Assembly (NCBI GenBank): GCA_029747015.1
Contig: JAKOGI010000110.1
Location: 563,233-627,232 of the forward strand
Source of the DNA: Carnegiea gigantea
Taxonomy: Eukaryota > Streptophyta > Magnoliopsida > Caryophyllales > Cactaceae
Length of the DNA: 64,000 bases
Reading direction: 5' to 3'
The position numbers and the translations under genes were made by a program. The notes beneath the pieces are model-generated. The model was not told the origin of the DNA and did no database searches. It saw only the letters and a list, made by a program, of their open reading frames with translations. Numbering within the stretch: position 1 is the first letter of the stretch; every line of letters starts with the position of its first letter. This document shows, piece after piece, positions 34,328 to 46,549 of the stretch.

Positions 34328-36736
34328 TTACATGCTTAACGGCAACTTGAAATATTGCATTCCATAAGAATGTAGCAAACAAGGGGCCGGCACGCATAAA
34401 TTAGAGATGAAGTGACGAACCTCAATTGCACAAGGAAGTATTTTAGGTGGAATAACAAGTCCACATCCAATAGAAGTCCGAAATGTTTGCAAGAAATTTT
34501 TGTAAGAGAAATTGCGCCACCCCTTGTCATGGACATTAGCAAGGTTGCCAGTACAAGCAAACACATGACCATAGATGCCTGCATCTCTTAGGGTCTTCAC
34601 AGGAAGATCAAAGGAAATGTTTGCAAATGCAGACAATGCGAGATCTCCACCAAGAGCATCCCTGTGCAAAGTTTGTCTTCGTGGCTCGGAAGGACCTAAC
34701 CCTCCATACGCAAATCCGGAAAAGGAACCTAGCTGTCCAAGTGAACCAACTGGTGAAAAAGAATTACCACCCATAAAAATTCTATCAACTATAGATAGTT
34801 TCCTCCCCCAAGGGATAATTATGCCACCCGAAATTCCAAAATTAAGGGCTGCGTTCGCCTTGCCCAATGATCTCAAAGGCAATGCATAACGCAAATCAAA
34901 CTGCTGGCACAAGAACCGCGCACTCCTGACGTCAGGGTAAAGGCCAGCCAATTGAGTGACAAAATTATACGCATATCCTCGAGTGGGCCTCAAGGTTGAG
35001 TACATGTTAAGAACTTGATCAGATGTCTCCAAAGTGACCCTCTTATCAACTTGGTAGACGTACTTGATCGAGGATAGCAAATCATGCCCTAATTGGCGTC
35101 TTACCGACTTACTTGCAATTTGTGATGGATCAGTTGTTAATGTGCGCCATGCTAAGTCATATGACAATTTATGATTCTTGATATCCAACAGACTGAGAGC
35201 AAAGCCTAACGAGTTTTGTTTGTAAGAGGACAACTTAAGCAAGTCCTGAGATCCCAAATAAGCTCGAGCAGAAACTGGGCTGACCCAATCTCCTAATCTT
35301 GGCAATGAAACCTTAGTACTGAATTCTCCTCCCTTTTTTACTCCATTATAAGTTACAGATCCTTCCCAAGTGTCAGCTAAACCTAATAGGTTTTTCCACT
35401 TCAGGTTTACTCCAGCATCAGGACATGTAGCCTGTAAGTATACAAAGCTTGTGAGTATAACAATGCCACCCTGTATAATTGCGCATGTTACATATAATTG
35501 CAAGACAACACCACCACCACCTCCCAGTGTAGGTATCGTTTTCGCGGGGTCTGGGGAGATCCAACTGTAGGCAACCTTACCTCTACCGGCATTCGTACCC
35601 GTAGAGAGACTGATTCCAAGAGACATATAATTGCAAGACAATTGTTCTTAATTACTGAGACCAACTTCTAGAGTTTCATCTAATAAATCACAATTCCTGG
35701 TGGCAAGAGTATTGTTTTATTGAAACCTACTTCATCTAGCAAATGAGAGGTTAGGTCTTGCTCACATTGTTGAATGAAAATTAGAGTGATTAGTCTCGTA
35801 ACAGAGTTAGAACTGCTTTAAATGCCTGAACAACATATAATTAGCTTAAATCAACACTTGTAACAATTGTCAAAGGCCTAGTGTCTCGGAGTATTCAAAC
35901 TTAAGACCCTCTCTTATGTTTAGCTTAAATCTTATTAATCTAATTAAATCTAACAAAAATTATCAACACTTACTATTGCCAAGATAATAACTTTCCTTTG
36001 GGGGGGTAATTATGAGTGTGAATATATGACACTAGGTGCTCCTTATTAGTAAAAATCCTTTACCAAAAACACTACGGTCCAACTTAAGTTAGTTTTAGCT
36101 TGATTATATATATTTTGTACATGTATAAAGGTAGGTACATATAGTATAGTTTTAAAACTATCAAATGAATAAAGAAGATAACGAAATTACCCCAACACTA
36201 GCATCCAACGTAACGTTGGCCTGACGAAGCTTTTCTTGAGGGAGCTCTTTAACAGAAACAACAACGTTGACAGTGTCAGGCAGCTCAATTGGGCCATGGT
36301 GAAGCGTAACTTGGATGTAGTCGAAAACGCCTAATTGCCATAGCCGACTTGTGGCATCCTTGATACCTTCCTTAACCTCTCCAAGCGTAGAAGCACGCTT
36401 CAAGTCATCCATGGTGGCTTCGATGACCGAATCTTTGGTCCTAGAGTTCCCTTTGATAATCACATCGTGCACTCTTAGTGCTGGTCCTGCCAAACCACCT
36501 CCTAACCGTTTTTGGTCATCTAATATCTCCTTTTCTTCTTGTGGGAGTTTTGGATCGTCCAATTTCTCCTTTTCTTCTTGTGGGAGTTTTTGATTGTCTG
36601 ATTTCTCCTTTTCCTCTTGTGGGAATTTTTGGTCGTCTGATATCTCCTTTTCTTCTTCTGGGGGTTTTGGGTCATCTGAGTTTCCGGTTTCTTCTTCCCC
36701 TCTCTTTGCTTCTAATGCAGATGCAACACCTCCCAT
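34328..36736 (-). CDS. SAM50: SAM50-like Omp85 outer-membrane assembly protein
   Basis: Role: Sam50 proteins fold and insert beta-barrel proteins into the mitochondrial outer membrane. I model two exons: 36,191-36,736 (ATG 36,736; 182 codons, donor GTAATT) and 34,328-35,431 (acceptor TTACAG; stop TAA 34,328-34,330), both in phase 0, about 549 residues. Exon 1 has an acidic repeat region (residues 20-76) followed by a POTRA domain beginning RVHDVIIKGNSRTKDSVIEA and including ELPDTVNVVVSVKE. Exon 2 is the beta-barrel: NLKWKNLLGLADTWEGSVTY, DLAWRTLTTDPSQIASKSVR, LRPTRGYAYNFVTQLAG, GFAYGGLGPSEPRRQ and DLPVKTLRDAGIYGHVFA, ending GMQYFKLPLSM, which resembles a C-terminal beta-signal. A small extra exon near 35,605-35,640 is possible. 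It looks intact. I am sure of the family, less of the exact splice model. Confidence 0.85.
36509..36679 (-). repeat. 39-bp tandem repeats coding an acidic 13-residue unit
   Basis: About 4.4 units of the type SDDQKxPQEEKEK in the N-terminal extension of the SAM50 protein (residues 20-76). The unit differs slightly each time. The charged Glu/Lys/Asp composition suggests a flexible or helical segment in front of the POTRA domain. Confidence 0.9.
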
Positions 36737-37141
36737 CGTATTCCTTATTCCAAACTAAAGATGTTCCTCAATTCACAATTTATCGACCTCAAGAAAGATC
36801 TCAATACCATATTTATATGTATATATGTGTGTGTATATATATATAGGAAGGGTTCAAAAACCCTTCTTGAGGTGTGGACTCATTAGTTTGTGTGAACGTT
36901 TGTTGTCAACCGTTAGATCTTAAATTAATGGCTAAGATCAGCAATGGGGTAATTAGCCCCTCATACCGGGGGGGGGGGCCTACGAGGGGGGTCTTGGACT
37001 CTCGTCACTCTAGCGTTTCTCAGTTTGAAAACACTCCGCTCTCTCTCTTTCTCTCTCTCTGAACGAACATAAAATTTGGCTTAGTTCTGGAAAATTTCGT
37101 TTCCTATCCTGGAACGATGACTTCTTTGCCCCATCACACGC

Positions 37142-37147
<6 letters not shown>

Positions 37148-37181
<34 letters not shown>
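37148..37181. repeat. (CT)n microsatellite
   Basis: Uninterrupted CT dinucleotides followed by a GT run. Confidence 0.95.
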
Positions 37182-37182
<1 letters not shown>

Positions 37183-37954
37183 GTGTGTGTGTGAAAAGCC
37201 GAGGTTGGTTGTAGTGGTAGCCATTGGTCTTCCGTCCACTGCAGACAGAGGCTTCTCCAGCGAAACTTACAGGGGGCGTGACCAAGAATCGCTGGCAAGT
37301 CTGTTAATTGTCTTATTCCAATTAATTCAACGGTGAGGTCAGTGTTCCCCCAATTAAGTCTAGGGTTTGAATTAGATCTAGGTCATTCTACTTCTCATAA
37401 TTGCTCCCTCAACTTGTTGAAATATGGTGTTCTTACTATAGGGGTCTGATGCTGCCTTCTGGGCTATTTTGATCATCTTTGCTTGTGTTGAAGTGATAGT
37501 TGGATTGTCTAGCACTGCTAGAAGGAAGATTGTCTTGTCTCATTGAGTGCTTCAATTGATAATGATCTACTCTTTGTTAAAATGGTGTTGTAGCTTGGAA
37601 TGAAGGCTGCTTCTAGAGTTGGCTTTAAAGCATGTCAAATCTAGCTCATCAGTAAGATAATGATTTCCAAAAGCCCGATTGAGCTGATTGTGTTCTTCAT
37701 AATCAGTAAGATGACTTTATTTGTTGCACAGTTGCACTTGTTTTGCGGTCTGTGTGGCTCTTTTGGTTCGCTTGAGTAGTTGAATGAAAGATGTTAAATT
37801 TTACACTATTAAGGCCTTGATGTGATCATGTGAGAGGCAACAAGGCCTCTAGTATGATCCCACTAAGACTGTTTGTCCATTTCTACGCCGAAGCTAAATG
37901 TGATGGACTTTGTTTCAGTGGCATTGCTTTGTATCTCAAAATTGCACGTGCAAA

Positions 37955-38024
37955 GCCTATTAGCTCAAGTGACAGAGCATTTGTGTATTTACACAAAAGA
38001 TGTGGGTTTGAATCCCACACAGGC
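37955..38024 (+). pseudogene. tRNA-like sequence
   Basis: It starts GCCTATTAGCTCAAGTGACAG and has a D-arm-like GCTC...GAGC, a strong hairpin in the anticodon-arm position (TTTGTGTA/TACACAAA), and a T-arm GTGGGTTTGAATCCCAC with B-box sequence. The acceptor pairing is incomplete (GCCT with AGGC) and the anticodon loop is odd, so I call it a decayed tRNA or the head of a tRNA-derived SINE. Confidence 0.55.
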
Positions 38025-38408
38025 TACGAATAATCTTTTATATGCCATTGTCTCCTGCCCGTCATGTTGTCACAAGCTTTGATATGAATCACTTGCATTG
38101 CGCACTTATTTTTGCCACTAGGTTACTAGCTTTGGTACTTAAAAACCCTCTCATATGTGTTTCCGAATGCAACATGTGGAAGTTGCAATCACTTCTTTTG
38201 TCAAATATTTTAGCTTAAAATAGACATTTCCCTTGATCCTACTATAAATACCTTTACAAGCTAGCCAGTTGTAAATACCCAGAAAAGCCCTGAAATTAAA
38301 AGTGTTAGTGACAGTAGCTGCATTTGAATTAAAATCCATACAATTTAGTACATATACTAAGGCTTACAATATTGTTCAAGATGCCAGGAACTAATATATT
38401 CACCAACA

Positions 38409-38477
38409 GCCTATGTGGGATTCGAACCCACATCACCGTGCACTATCACATGTTGCTCTACCCTTGAGCTAATAGGC
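38409..38477 (-). pseudogene. tRNA-like sequence, opposite orientation
   Basis: On the minus strand it starts GCCTATTAGCTCAAGGGTAG and ends GGGTTCGAATCCCACATAGGC. The acceptor stem pairs at six of seven positions, and the D-arm (GCTC/GAGC) and T-arm are good. The anticodon stem does not pair. It shares GCCTATTAGCTCAAG with the sequence at 37,955, so the two are relatives. Confidence 0.6.
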
Positions 38478-41400
38478 TAATAACAAATGTAATCAATAAG
38501 TGTTCAAAGATAACTCCTATTCCCCACATAATAGCAACTTAATTTAAAGCTCTACAGATGCACAAGCAGACCACACAAGTAGCCCGCAAAAGACATCATA
38601 TTCTTCCACAAAGTTTGTATATTACACAAACTCATTTCAAAGTGGACTCCAAAGTCTGCATCACAACACTTAGACCACCCACTCAATTCAAACGTCCCCA
38701 ATGCAACTCAATTAAATTTACTAATAGGATTCTATTTGCCCAAATTTGATTAGCAATCACAACCCCTGATTAGACGCTTTTGTTTCTAACCATGTCTATC
38801 AAGATAGAAATCCGCATCAACCCTGAATTAGCATCACCAACAAGACCACCACGTAAGATTCAAAGACAAAAATAGTTTATCTAAGATTATGCAATTCAAT
38901 TGAAAGCTCGAAGCCTCAGTTTTAATAAAAAATAGATGCTAGCAATTACCAATCAACATTCAAGTTCCACCCAAATTACCAAACTCTAGATTTTCATGAC
39001 CATTACAGCAGTCTTTCTTGGCAAATTGATCGAATAAACCAACATTAGCCCAAATTCGCAACCCCAAGCCGAGACAGTGAAAGGAAGAATTTTTCATAGA
39101 TTAAAAAAAGCCATAGATATGATTTTTCTAGGGTGGGGAGGAAAGCAAACCTGGCGTCGGTGTGGGCACTTTTCGAATCATAAACCCCGCAGGACAAGCG
39201 ACAACCATGGAGAGTAGATATTGAGGATGAATGACAAGAGAGAGAGGGTAGGGCTAGGCATTTCCTTGGGCTTTGGAAACGTCTTAATTTGCTTGGATGG
39301 CGCTCGTTCAGATCGGATGGTCTCTGGGCCGGTGCTCCATCTAGACGTCGGCGAGATGAGAGGAACAAATTTGAGACAGGGCGAGAGAATCATCAATTGA
39401 GGGGGAGAGAAATGAGGGAGTGAAACTCACAGAAGGTGGCCCATTGTCCGTTTAGATTGACAAAGGTGGCCCAAAAGGATGTAGTATAACTATCTGTTCT
39501 CGCCTGCCCCTCTCCGGATATAAGTTGATGAGAGTTATAAACCTCAAAGTGATCCAAACATCATTTTAAGGCTTCAAATTCCATACCTTTTCTCTCGGAT
39601 GACAATCAAAATACAAACGGTACACAGATTGTAAATTCCTTGGAACAAAAAACATTTCGCCAAAAAATCCACGTACAAGGAGAGAACATAGGCAAAAATC
39701 CTTCCTGTAGGTTGTCGTTCAAATTTAAATCAACTATTAGGTTGTTACAATCCTAGTAACATGCAAGGACACAACGAAGAGCCCGTGGAACTGACAGGCT
39801 TGGCAGCCATGAGGCATGAATCATATCATGTTTGTCAATTTAGAATGTAAGGTGCCCCATACAAGGGTTCATCAAATTTATCGGCAAAAAAGGATTGTCT
39901 TATGCACATATTCATAGAATGAATTTGCGATTTGCTTCAAATACTGTTGAAAAATGATCTATTGGCAGGCTAGGGGCTGCAAATTGGCTTGTTCCCTGAG
40001 GTTTGAGCCTTTGAGTGACAAAAGAATATCACTATTAGACTGTACGTCAGAACGATAAATGAAGTTCTTACACATTGAGTGTCTACAGTGGTACTCAGCA
40101 GCCTAAAGCTCTCCTGTATTGTAACACTTCCTGCAGGTGTAGGAACCAAAGAGCTACTTGCATTGCGAGAAGGCGAGCGTTCAACAAAATCTCTTCCCAC
40201 CGAACACCTATCCAACCTAGGATGGATTTCCCCTGCTGCAGCTTTGCCTCAATGACTGCTTCAGGTGAAACCTTCCCGATGATCAGGTATGTTTTCATTG
40301 ATGATCCTTGCAACTGACCAAAAACATAATTGGAAAGCCAGACTATACTGCATTCCCAATGCACAAGAAGGGAAGCACGGAAGAAACACAGAGGAGATTT
40401 GTGAAAGAAGAGATAGCAGACTCAGGGAAAGATAAATCAATGACAATTAAGACCAAAGGAAAAAGGATGAAGCATGTACAATATGGTGCAGATGCAGGCA
40501 ACGAGCTGGATACCCATTAGGTCGAGTGGATCGGTCCGTTTAAAATATGGTCAATAAAGGGTCGGATCAATAATAGCATATCATCCTATTAAAACATATT
40601 AACAGGTCGGTTCAGCCCATTAATGACCCATTTAATGACCCGGCATTTTTTCCCACCTACTTGCCACACTTATTTACATACTACAATTAATTTAGCTTAC
40701 TACTAACACTTTATATGTAGTTATTATTAAGATATAGAGTTATGCAATTTGTTCCATTTTAAGCATGCCAAAAACAGGTCGCCCATGTACCAGCTCAACC
40801 CAACCCATTTATTTACATAAAAAAACCAGCGCAGCCCACTTCGTTAACGGTCGGCCACAACTCAACCAGACCCACACTGCAGATGGGTCAACCCTAATCC
40901 GACTCGACCTGAGTGTTGCTCACCCCTATATGGTGCAATCCGCCCTGCCAACATTTACGGGTAGTACATTCTGCATACTGCGTCCCTAATACAATCTTTT
41001 CTTGACCGTGAACCCCCAGCCCCCTCATGGCCATGTCTGCCCCAAACAAAGAAAAACAAGTATTGCTATAAGAGCAGCAAATATGTGCCTCAGAAACCAG
41101 AACAATATGTCTCTAGCATAAAGGTTTGACTTGCCCTTCAAGCATTATAAACCACCAAAAAGGGATTACAAAAAGGGGAAAGAAAAAACCCTCCGCAAGA
41201 ACCCTGGCCAACATGTGGCCACCAACAAAAACCAAGTTTTTCTGATGGTTGAACTCTTTGAATTCATGTTATATGTGCGGTGTGAAATGCATAGTTATGC
41301 AATGTGCTCTATATCATCTGTTATACAATATTTTTACCTGGAGATTCCAAAATATGGGCATGGATGATTGGCACTTAACTTTAAACCAAAAATATTCCAG

Positions 41401-43559
41401 ATTTATCCCAAGTGTTTGACACTTCAAGACATACTCATATCACACAATAATAAGTCATATTCGGGTTGAAATAACATAGAAAGCACGTGGCAGCCTCCTT
41501 AGAACTTTATGAAATTTGAAGGAAGTACATGGAAGTATACTTCTGCAAACATGTAAAGCAGGCAGCATGAGAGTAAACCGTCAAACTGAACAATCTAAGG
41601 ACTACCAGGAGTTCTTTAAAGAAAAATATAACCTCATCTATTTGAAAAACTATTACTGATGATAATGACCACAAACCAAAGGAGTACATTAGAAAATTCT
41701 CATCCCCACAAGGTCAATCACAAAGCAATGTGCTCTTGATGAGTTTACCCGGAGTTCTGATCGATCACTCTCTGTCCCTCGTACCAGCAAATGATCAACT
41801 GATGTATCAATGACCCCGTTCCACGGCCTCATTGTCAGAATTCCTGCAAATAGGGCATAGACGTCCTTGCCCGCACCCAATTTTGCGATATATTATTTAA
41901 TTGCCTTTGCATCCGAAAATACCAGCCCCCGCAACAAGAATAATGATTTAGATCACTTAACAAGTTCAAAATTAAATTCCAATTTTTAACCCTAGGTCTT
42001 GACACCTTCCATAATGCAGCATAGTTGATTCTAGTTGAAAAGTCAAGTTCTTTATACAGACCATGGTCCAGAAGTACCAACTGAGGTCTTCTAGTACCTG
42101 CTGATCCACAGGGAAGATCAGAGTTGTGCCTAGAGAATTTTATTAACAGTGTACAAGGTAAAGCAAGTTCAGAGACTGCAAGCCAAATACCGCATTATGG
42201 GGGAGGATTTTTTTTTAATAATGCAAGTAGCCTTACAGCTACAGTAAAGAGGTTAGATCCTTCATTGGAAAAGCATCACATCACCAGCTACTCTTGAAGA
42301 TACACATATGAAGCATATGGCCGTTTAAAGAGACGTTTCCTTAGACAATCGAGGCTCAAAGACGAAAAGATTGTCTACTATCAACTCTTTTGGCTCTATC
42401 AGAACTATAAACAATTAGTGTACGTACGTACACATCCCTGCATAATATGTATATATAAAATAATATGAAGGGATATTATAAATAGGTGAATGTACCAACC
42501 TTCCAGCCATACAGTAGCATAGCTTACAAGAGGTAGGATAACCGATGCCCCCCCCCCCGGCAGCCACCTTTTTTTCCTCGCTAGAAACAAACAGATACAA
42601 ATGCAAAGAGTAGAGACCCAATAACAGTATTTATGCAATACACTATGTTTACCACAAAATAAACTGTACAATTTCAAAATTAACCCTATTTTAATTGCCA
42701 AAACACAAAGTATTCATGTCTTCTGATAGAGCCTTTAATTCATTAGCAATGACGCTATTATTGTTGAAGCTAGAAATGATTCATAAGGCATTCCATTCAC
42801 AAGGAATGACAAGCTAACTCTAGATTGGCTGAATATTCCAAAATCATCGGAGAAGGTATGGCATATCTAATTTTGCAGCTGCTGTACATTTGTGTGGTAT
42901 TTGCAAAGTCCATCAGTTTGAAACTTGAAAAGTAGATTAAGTTTGTATAAGCAAGACATATTGCTGCATATTATTAGCACTTTTTCTTTCTCCTTTTTTT
43001 TGGGGGGGGGGGGGGAGGTTGGATTGCGGTGTGAGGTTGTTATAGTAGGATGTGCAACTATCACATGTTCTAATGGTTCTTAGGTCTGAGGATCCTAAGG
43101 ATACAACAATAGTAACAATACCCACTGTGGGCCTCATTTCGGCGGGGTCTTCTAAGGATCCGAGGGATATTCTTGTAAATTTAGTTTCGTTCGGTTTCTC
43201 AAAGCCCAAAAGTCAATTTTTGGGTAATTAACTCTCAAAGCTAAATTATGAAAGTATTTACCTAATAGGACAAGTTGAGGTTGTGTTTACTTTGTGTTTG
43301 CTTACTGCTTGAAGCATCTACTTAACATTGTAAGGTAAGACTTGGCTATTAGTAGCTGAGTACAAACAAAAACAGAAGGCAGCAGAATAATTTTTCAGTG
43401 TAGACTTCACAAATCTACCCGTGTCGATTTCATAGTTGTCATGAGAGAATCTCGCATGAATCCTAAGTTCTTTTATTTTTATTAGGAAAAATATGCATAA
43501 TAAATAAAAGGATCAATGGAAGGATGCTAGGAAAGATTATATACAAGCTATCCACAAAG

Positions 43560-44190
43560 TTGACCACATCAAAAGATGAGGAGAAAAATTCCCCTTATTC
43601 CCCCCCCAAAAAAAAAGGTTCTTGATGAAATTATCTTTTAGGTGTTGAAGGGAAGTTTCTTTTCCCTCAAAGATCCTTCGGCTTCTTTCCCTCCAAATGC
43701 TGCAAAAAATCACATAAGGAAAAGCCAGGGCCTTCTTTTTAGCTTTCCTACCACTCCCAAGCCAAAAGATGGTTTGTAATGGAGTTAGACGAGACCCAAC
43801 ACATGCCTAAGCAACTCCAAGCAAGCTCCCAAAGTGTCCTAGCAAACTGGCAATGAAACAACAAGTGATCCACCGATTCCAACTCGCCCTTGCAAATATA
43901 ACATCTACTCACCAAGATCTTTCCCCTCTTTTGCAAATTGTCACTAGTTCAAAATCTTCCCATGTGATGCCCCCCAAACCAACAAAAAGAAACCTTTAAA
44001 GGGGCCGAAAACATCCAAGTGAGCTTGTGAGGGAACCCTCCTTCGAAAAGACCATATAAAGAGGAAAATTCAAATATAGGAGCTTCAAATAATATGATTT
44101 AACCATGAAGACCCCCTTAGAATCTAAGTCCCATCTCACTATATCAAGCGGAGAGTCTCCTAGCTTGCGATCCTAGGTTTTATATCATCT
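43560..44190 (-). mobile_element. LINE fragment with zf-RVT domain
   Basis: The minus strand at 43,748-43,936 encodes [20 protein letters not shown] and [10 protein letters not shown]. This is the zinc-binding zf-RVT domain at the end of plant L1-type ORF2 proteins, with the pattern CxxC...HLLFHC. Flanking frames are broken. It sits in a kinase intron in antisense-compatible (same-strand) orientation. Confidence 0.75.
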
Positions 44191-44519
44191 GTTTCTACTT
44201 TTAACTGCAGCCTGCAGGTATAGTTTGTTTCCATGCTTATCAATATCATCAACCATCTTCTTGCAAATGCCTCCAAACACCTCAAATTTCAGTCACCATA
44301 TTCTGTCACACACCCCTACAAATCAGATTCACACAGCATCGAGAGTAAAGACAGCACTTAATCCAGAAAATTGGTACAACGTTGTCCTGTTATTTAGCTT
44401 TTTACAATTTTATAATACCACTTGGAATTCCATAGGCATCCACCACAAATTTTGAAAATTTCTATATACAACCATTCTTAGCAAAGGCCTTTTCATCATG
44501 CTCGAGCCATGGATATCTC

Positions 44520-45350
44520 TAGGGGTGCAGCTTAGCCAAGCCGGCTCACGCCTTTTGGCTTGCCAATCGTGATTCATGGCCAGCCTTAGCTGAGCCAAGC
44601 CAAAACCTTATAAATTGGCGTTCGGTAGCTTGTCAAGCTAAACGAGCTGAGCATAATGAGCCAAGCAAAGACAGCATAACAAGCTCCCACAAGCGTTTTT
44701 AAGAAACAACAATTAGGGTTTCAATAGTTAAAAACTTTTATATTACTTTGGCCGATAACCACTATTCATGTCATAACAATGGAGTGTCAGCTTCTACCTC
44801 TCCTTTTTTCTTCCCCTCTCTTTAAAAATTTAGACGTTTCTTCTGCTCACATCATTATGTAAAGTCAAAGCTAGAGTAGTCGCATCAGTCATTCACTCAT
44901 ACGCAAGCCTGTAACCCCAACTTTATTACCCATTTGGTTGATGCTAGGAACCCACCACGTATCTACAATAGCACATTAACGATTAGTTTGCTAGCCACAG
45001 ATTAAGTATGTCCACCAATACTTTTGTCTTTACTTGAGACTTGAGAGCCTCCTCATACATTTGGGCCTCAAGAAGCGAGATCCATATTCAAATCTAAAAA
45101 CACTTATATCCAAGCCTCAAATAAGTCAAACTTATGCTCAAAGCCTTAAAATATTCAAGCTTAGGCTTGTGTTTTGGACAAATCTTGGACAAGCCAGCCC
45201 TAGACTCAAGACTTGGGTGAGTCCAGCTCAGGCTTTACTTTGCCGAGCTCGGCAAGCCATGAGCCGAGCCCGAGCCTAAATGCAAGCTGTCGATCCAAGC
45301 TTCGAGTTTCACAAGCTGGGCTCAGCTCGGCTCGAATACATCATACCTCT
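44520..45350. repeat. GAGCCGAGC-rich repeat, probable hAT-type MITE
   Basis: Begins TAGGGGTGCAGCTTAGCC and ends in GGGCTCAGCTCGGCTCGAAT, with many AAGCC, GAGCC and GGCTTG words in between. This composition is common in plant non-autonomous elements. I could not define clean ends or a target duplication. Confidence 0.45.
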
Positions 45351-46500
45351 TCCAAAGAAGGGGGAAAACCTGCAGTGAGATTTGCGAAAGCCCAAGGGAC
45401 TAAAGTCTAAATAGAGTATACCTAAAAAGACTCTGCAGGCACAAGGCTGAGTGGGCAATGACTGGAGACAGATAGAGAATAGCTTCGGTGTCTGATTGAG
45501 AAACAGAGCAACCCGATATGAGGTTAATAAAATCAGGATATAAATGAACTCACAGGTATCATAATATTTTTATGTTCTATTTTATTTCATTTTATTTTAA
45601 GAAAAGGAAGTACAGACAGGTACATTCTGCAGCCCAAGCTAAGTGTAACCCTGCTGGTTTCATAATTTGACTCCATATGTAAAGTCATTGAAGACAGCGT
45701 TAGAGGTGCTTCCTGGAAGCTCCATCATCCCACCTTTGTCTCACACTGGCTTATCACTTATCGCTTGGATTCCATGACTAATTTGAGCATCAAAGGCTCT
45801 GCTTTAGGACTTTTTCCTAGGCCCAAAGTTCATGTTGCAGGTCATTATAGACTTAGAGCCACCGCTCAACATTGAAAAAAAGAAACAGGCGTTCCTGCAC
45901 AAGAAAGTTCCTCAGGGAAGACAGAGTGAAGACTGGGCTAACTATCACTATAACTGAGCCAACATTGACCAACTCGATTGTTATACAGAGCAAATAAAAA
46001 TAGGCAAAGTGGCATTAAGATCATCCATTCGCGGCAGTATTTGCATGCCATATAACATTGACATCATCCAGGGTTCACAACAAGAGCAGCTCCCCAATAA
46101 GAGCCCCACAAAAGATAGGTTCAGGAGAACATCTTACCTAAATGGTTCTTTTCCCTGAAGGCAACGGACGAACCAGCAGGTTGGCAGCATGCGGATCACA
46201 ATGCACAAATCCATGTTTAAAAATCATCTCAGCAAAATCTTCACTAACCTGAATCATAATAGAAATCATGCATGCAACAATTAACTCGAGTGGCTAAGTC
46301 TTTGGAAGGGGAACCAAGGATATGGTCTAGAACCAGTGGTCATGCACCATCAGATCCCCCCCCGGGCGAAAAAAGGAGGGAAAAAAAAGAGATTCACCTT
46401 AATTTAAACACTTGAAATGTTTGAACATAATAATGGAGATCATGGTAAATAAGAGAAGTGTGGATATAACAAAACACACTACTGAAAGCAATATTTTGCG

Positions 46501-46549
46501 TACGCGTGTGCATGTGCGTGCGTGTGCGTGTGCGTGTGCGTGTGCGCGG
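46501..46549. repeat. (GTGTGC)n / (GT)n microsatellite
   Basis: Repeats of GTGTGC and GTGTGT inside a kinase intron. Confidence 0.9.

Larger units (their letters stand above)
36737..40094. other. Noncoding region between SAM50 and the kinase 3' end
   Basis: About 3.4 kb without a recognisable protein. It contains a G11 run (36,968-36,978), a (CT)n microsatellite at 37,148-37,181 next to GTGTGT, two tRNA-like sequences in opposite orientation, and CT-rich patches at 37,040-37,070 and 39,230-39,420 (minus) that could be leaders of unannotated transcripts. A GTGAGG donor-like site follows at 37,333. None of the open frames shows a known domain. Confidence 0.5.
42098..46137. other. Long intron of the kinase locus, filled with repeats
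   Basis: About 4 kb between the HCDPHAAN exon and the LLDHG exon. It contains a C11 run (42,548-42,558), a G14 run (43,002-43,015), a LINE 3' fragment (about 43,560-44,190) and an AAGCC/GAGCC-rich repeat (44,520-45,350). No missing kinase exon was recognised here. Confidence 0.6.

Noticed and set aside
37955..38024. Functional tRNA gene
   Set aside because: Acceptor stem is incomplete and the anticodon loop has the wrong size.
39045..39396. 107- and 72-residue minus-strand frames
   Set aside because: No domain and no splice context; they overlap in two frames. Could be a leader exon, but unsupported.
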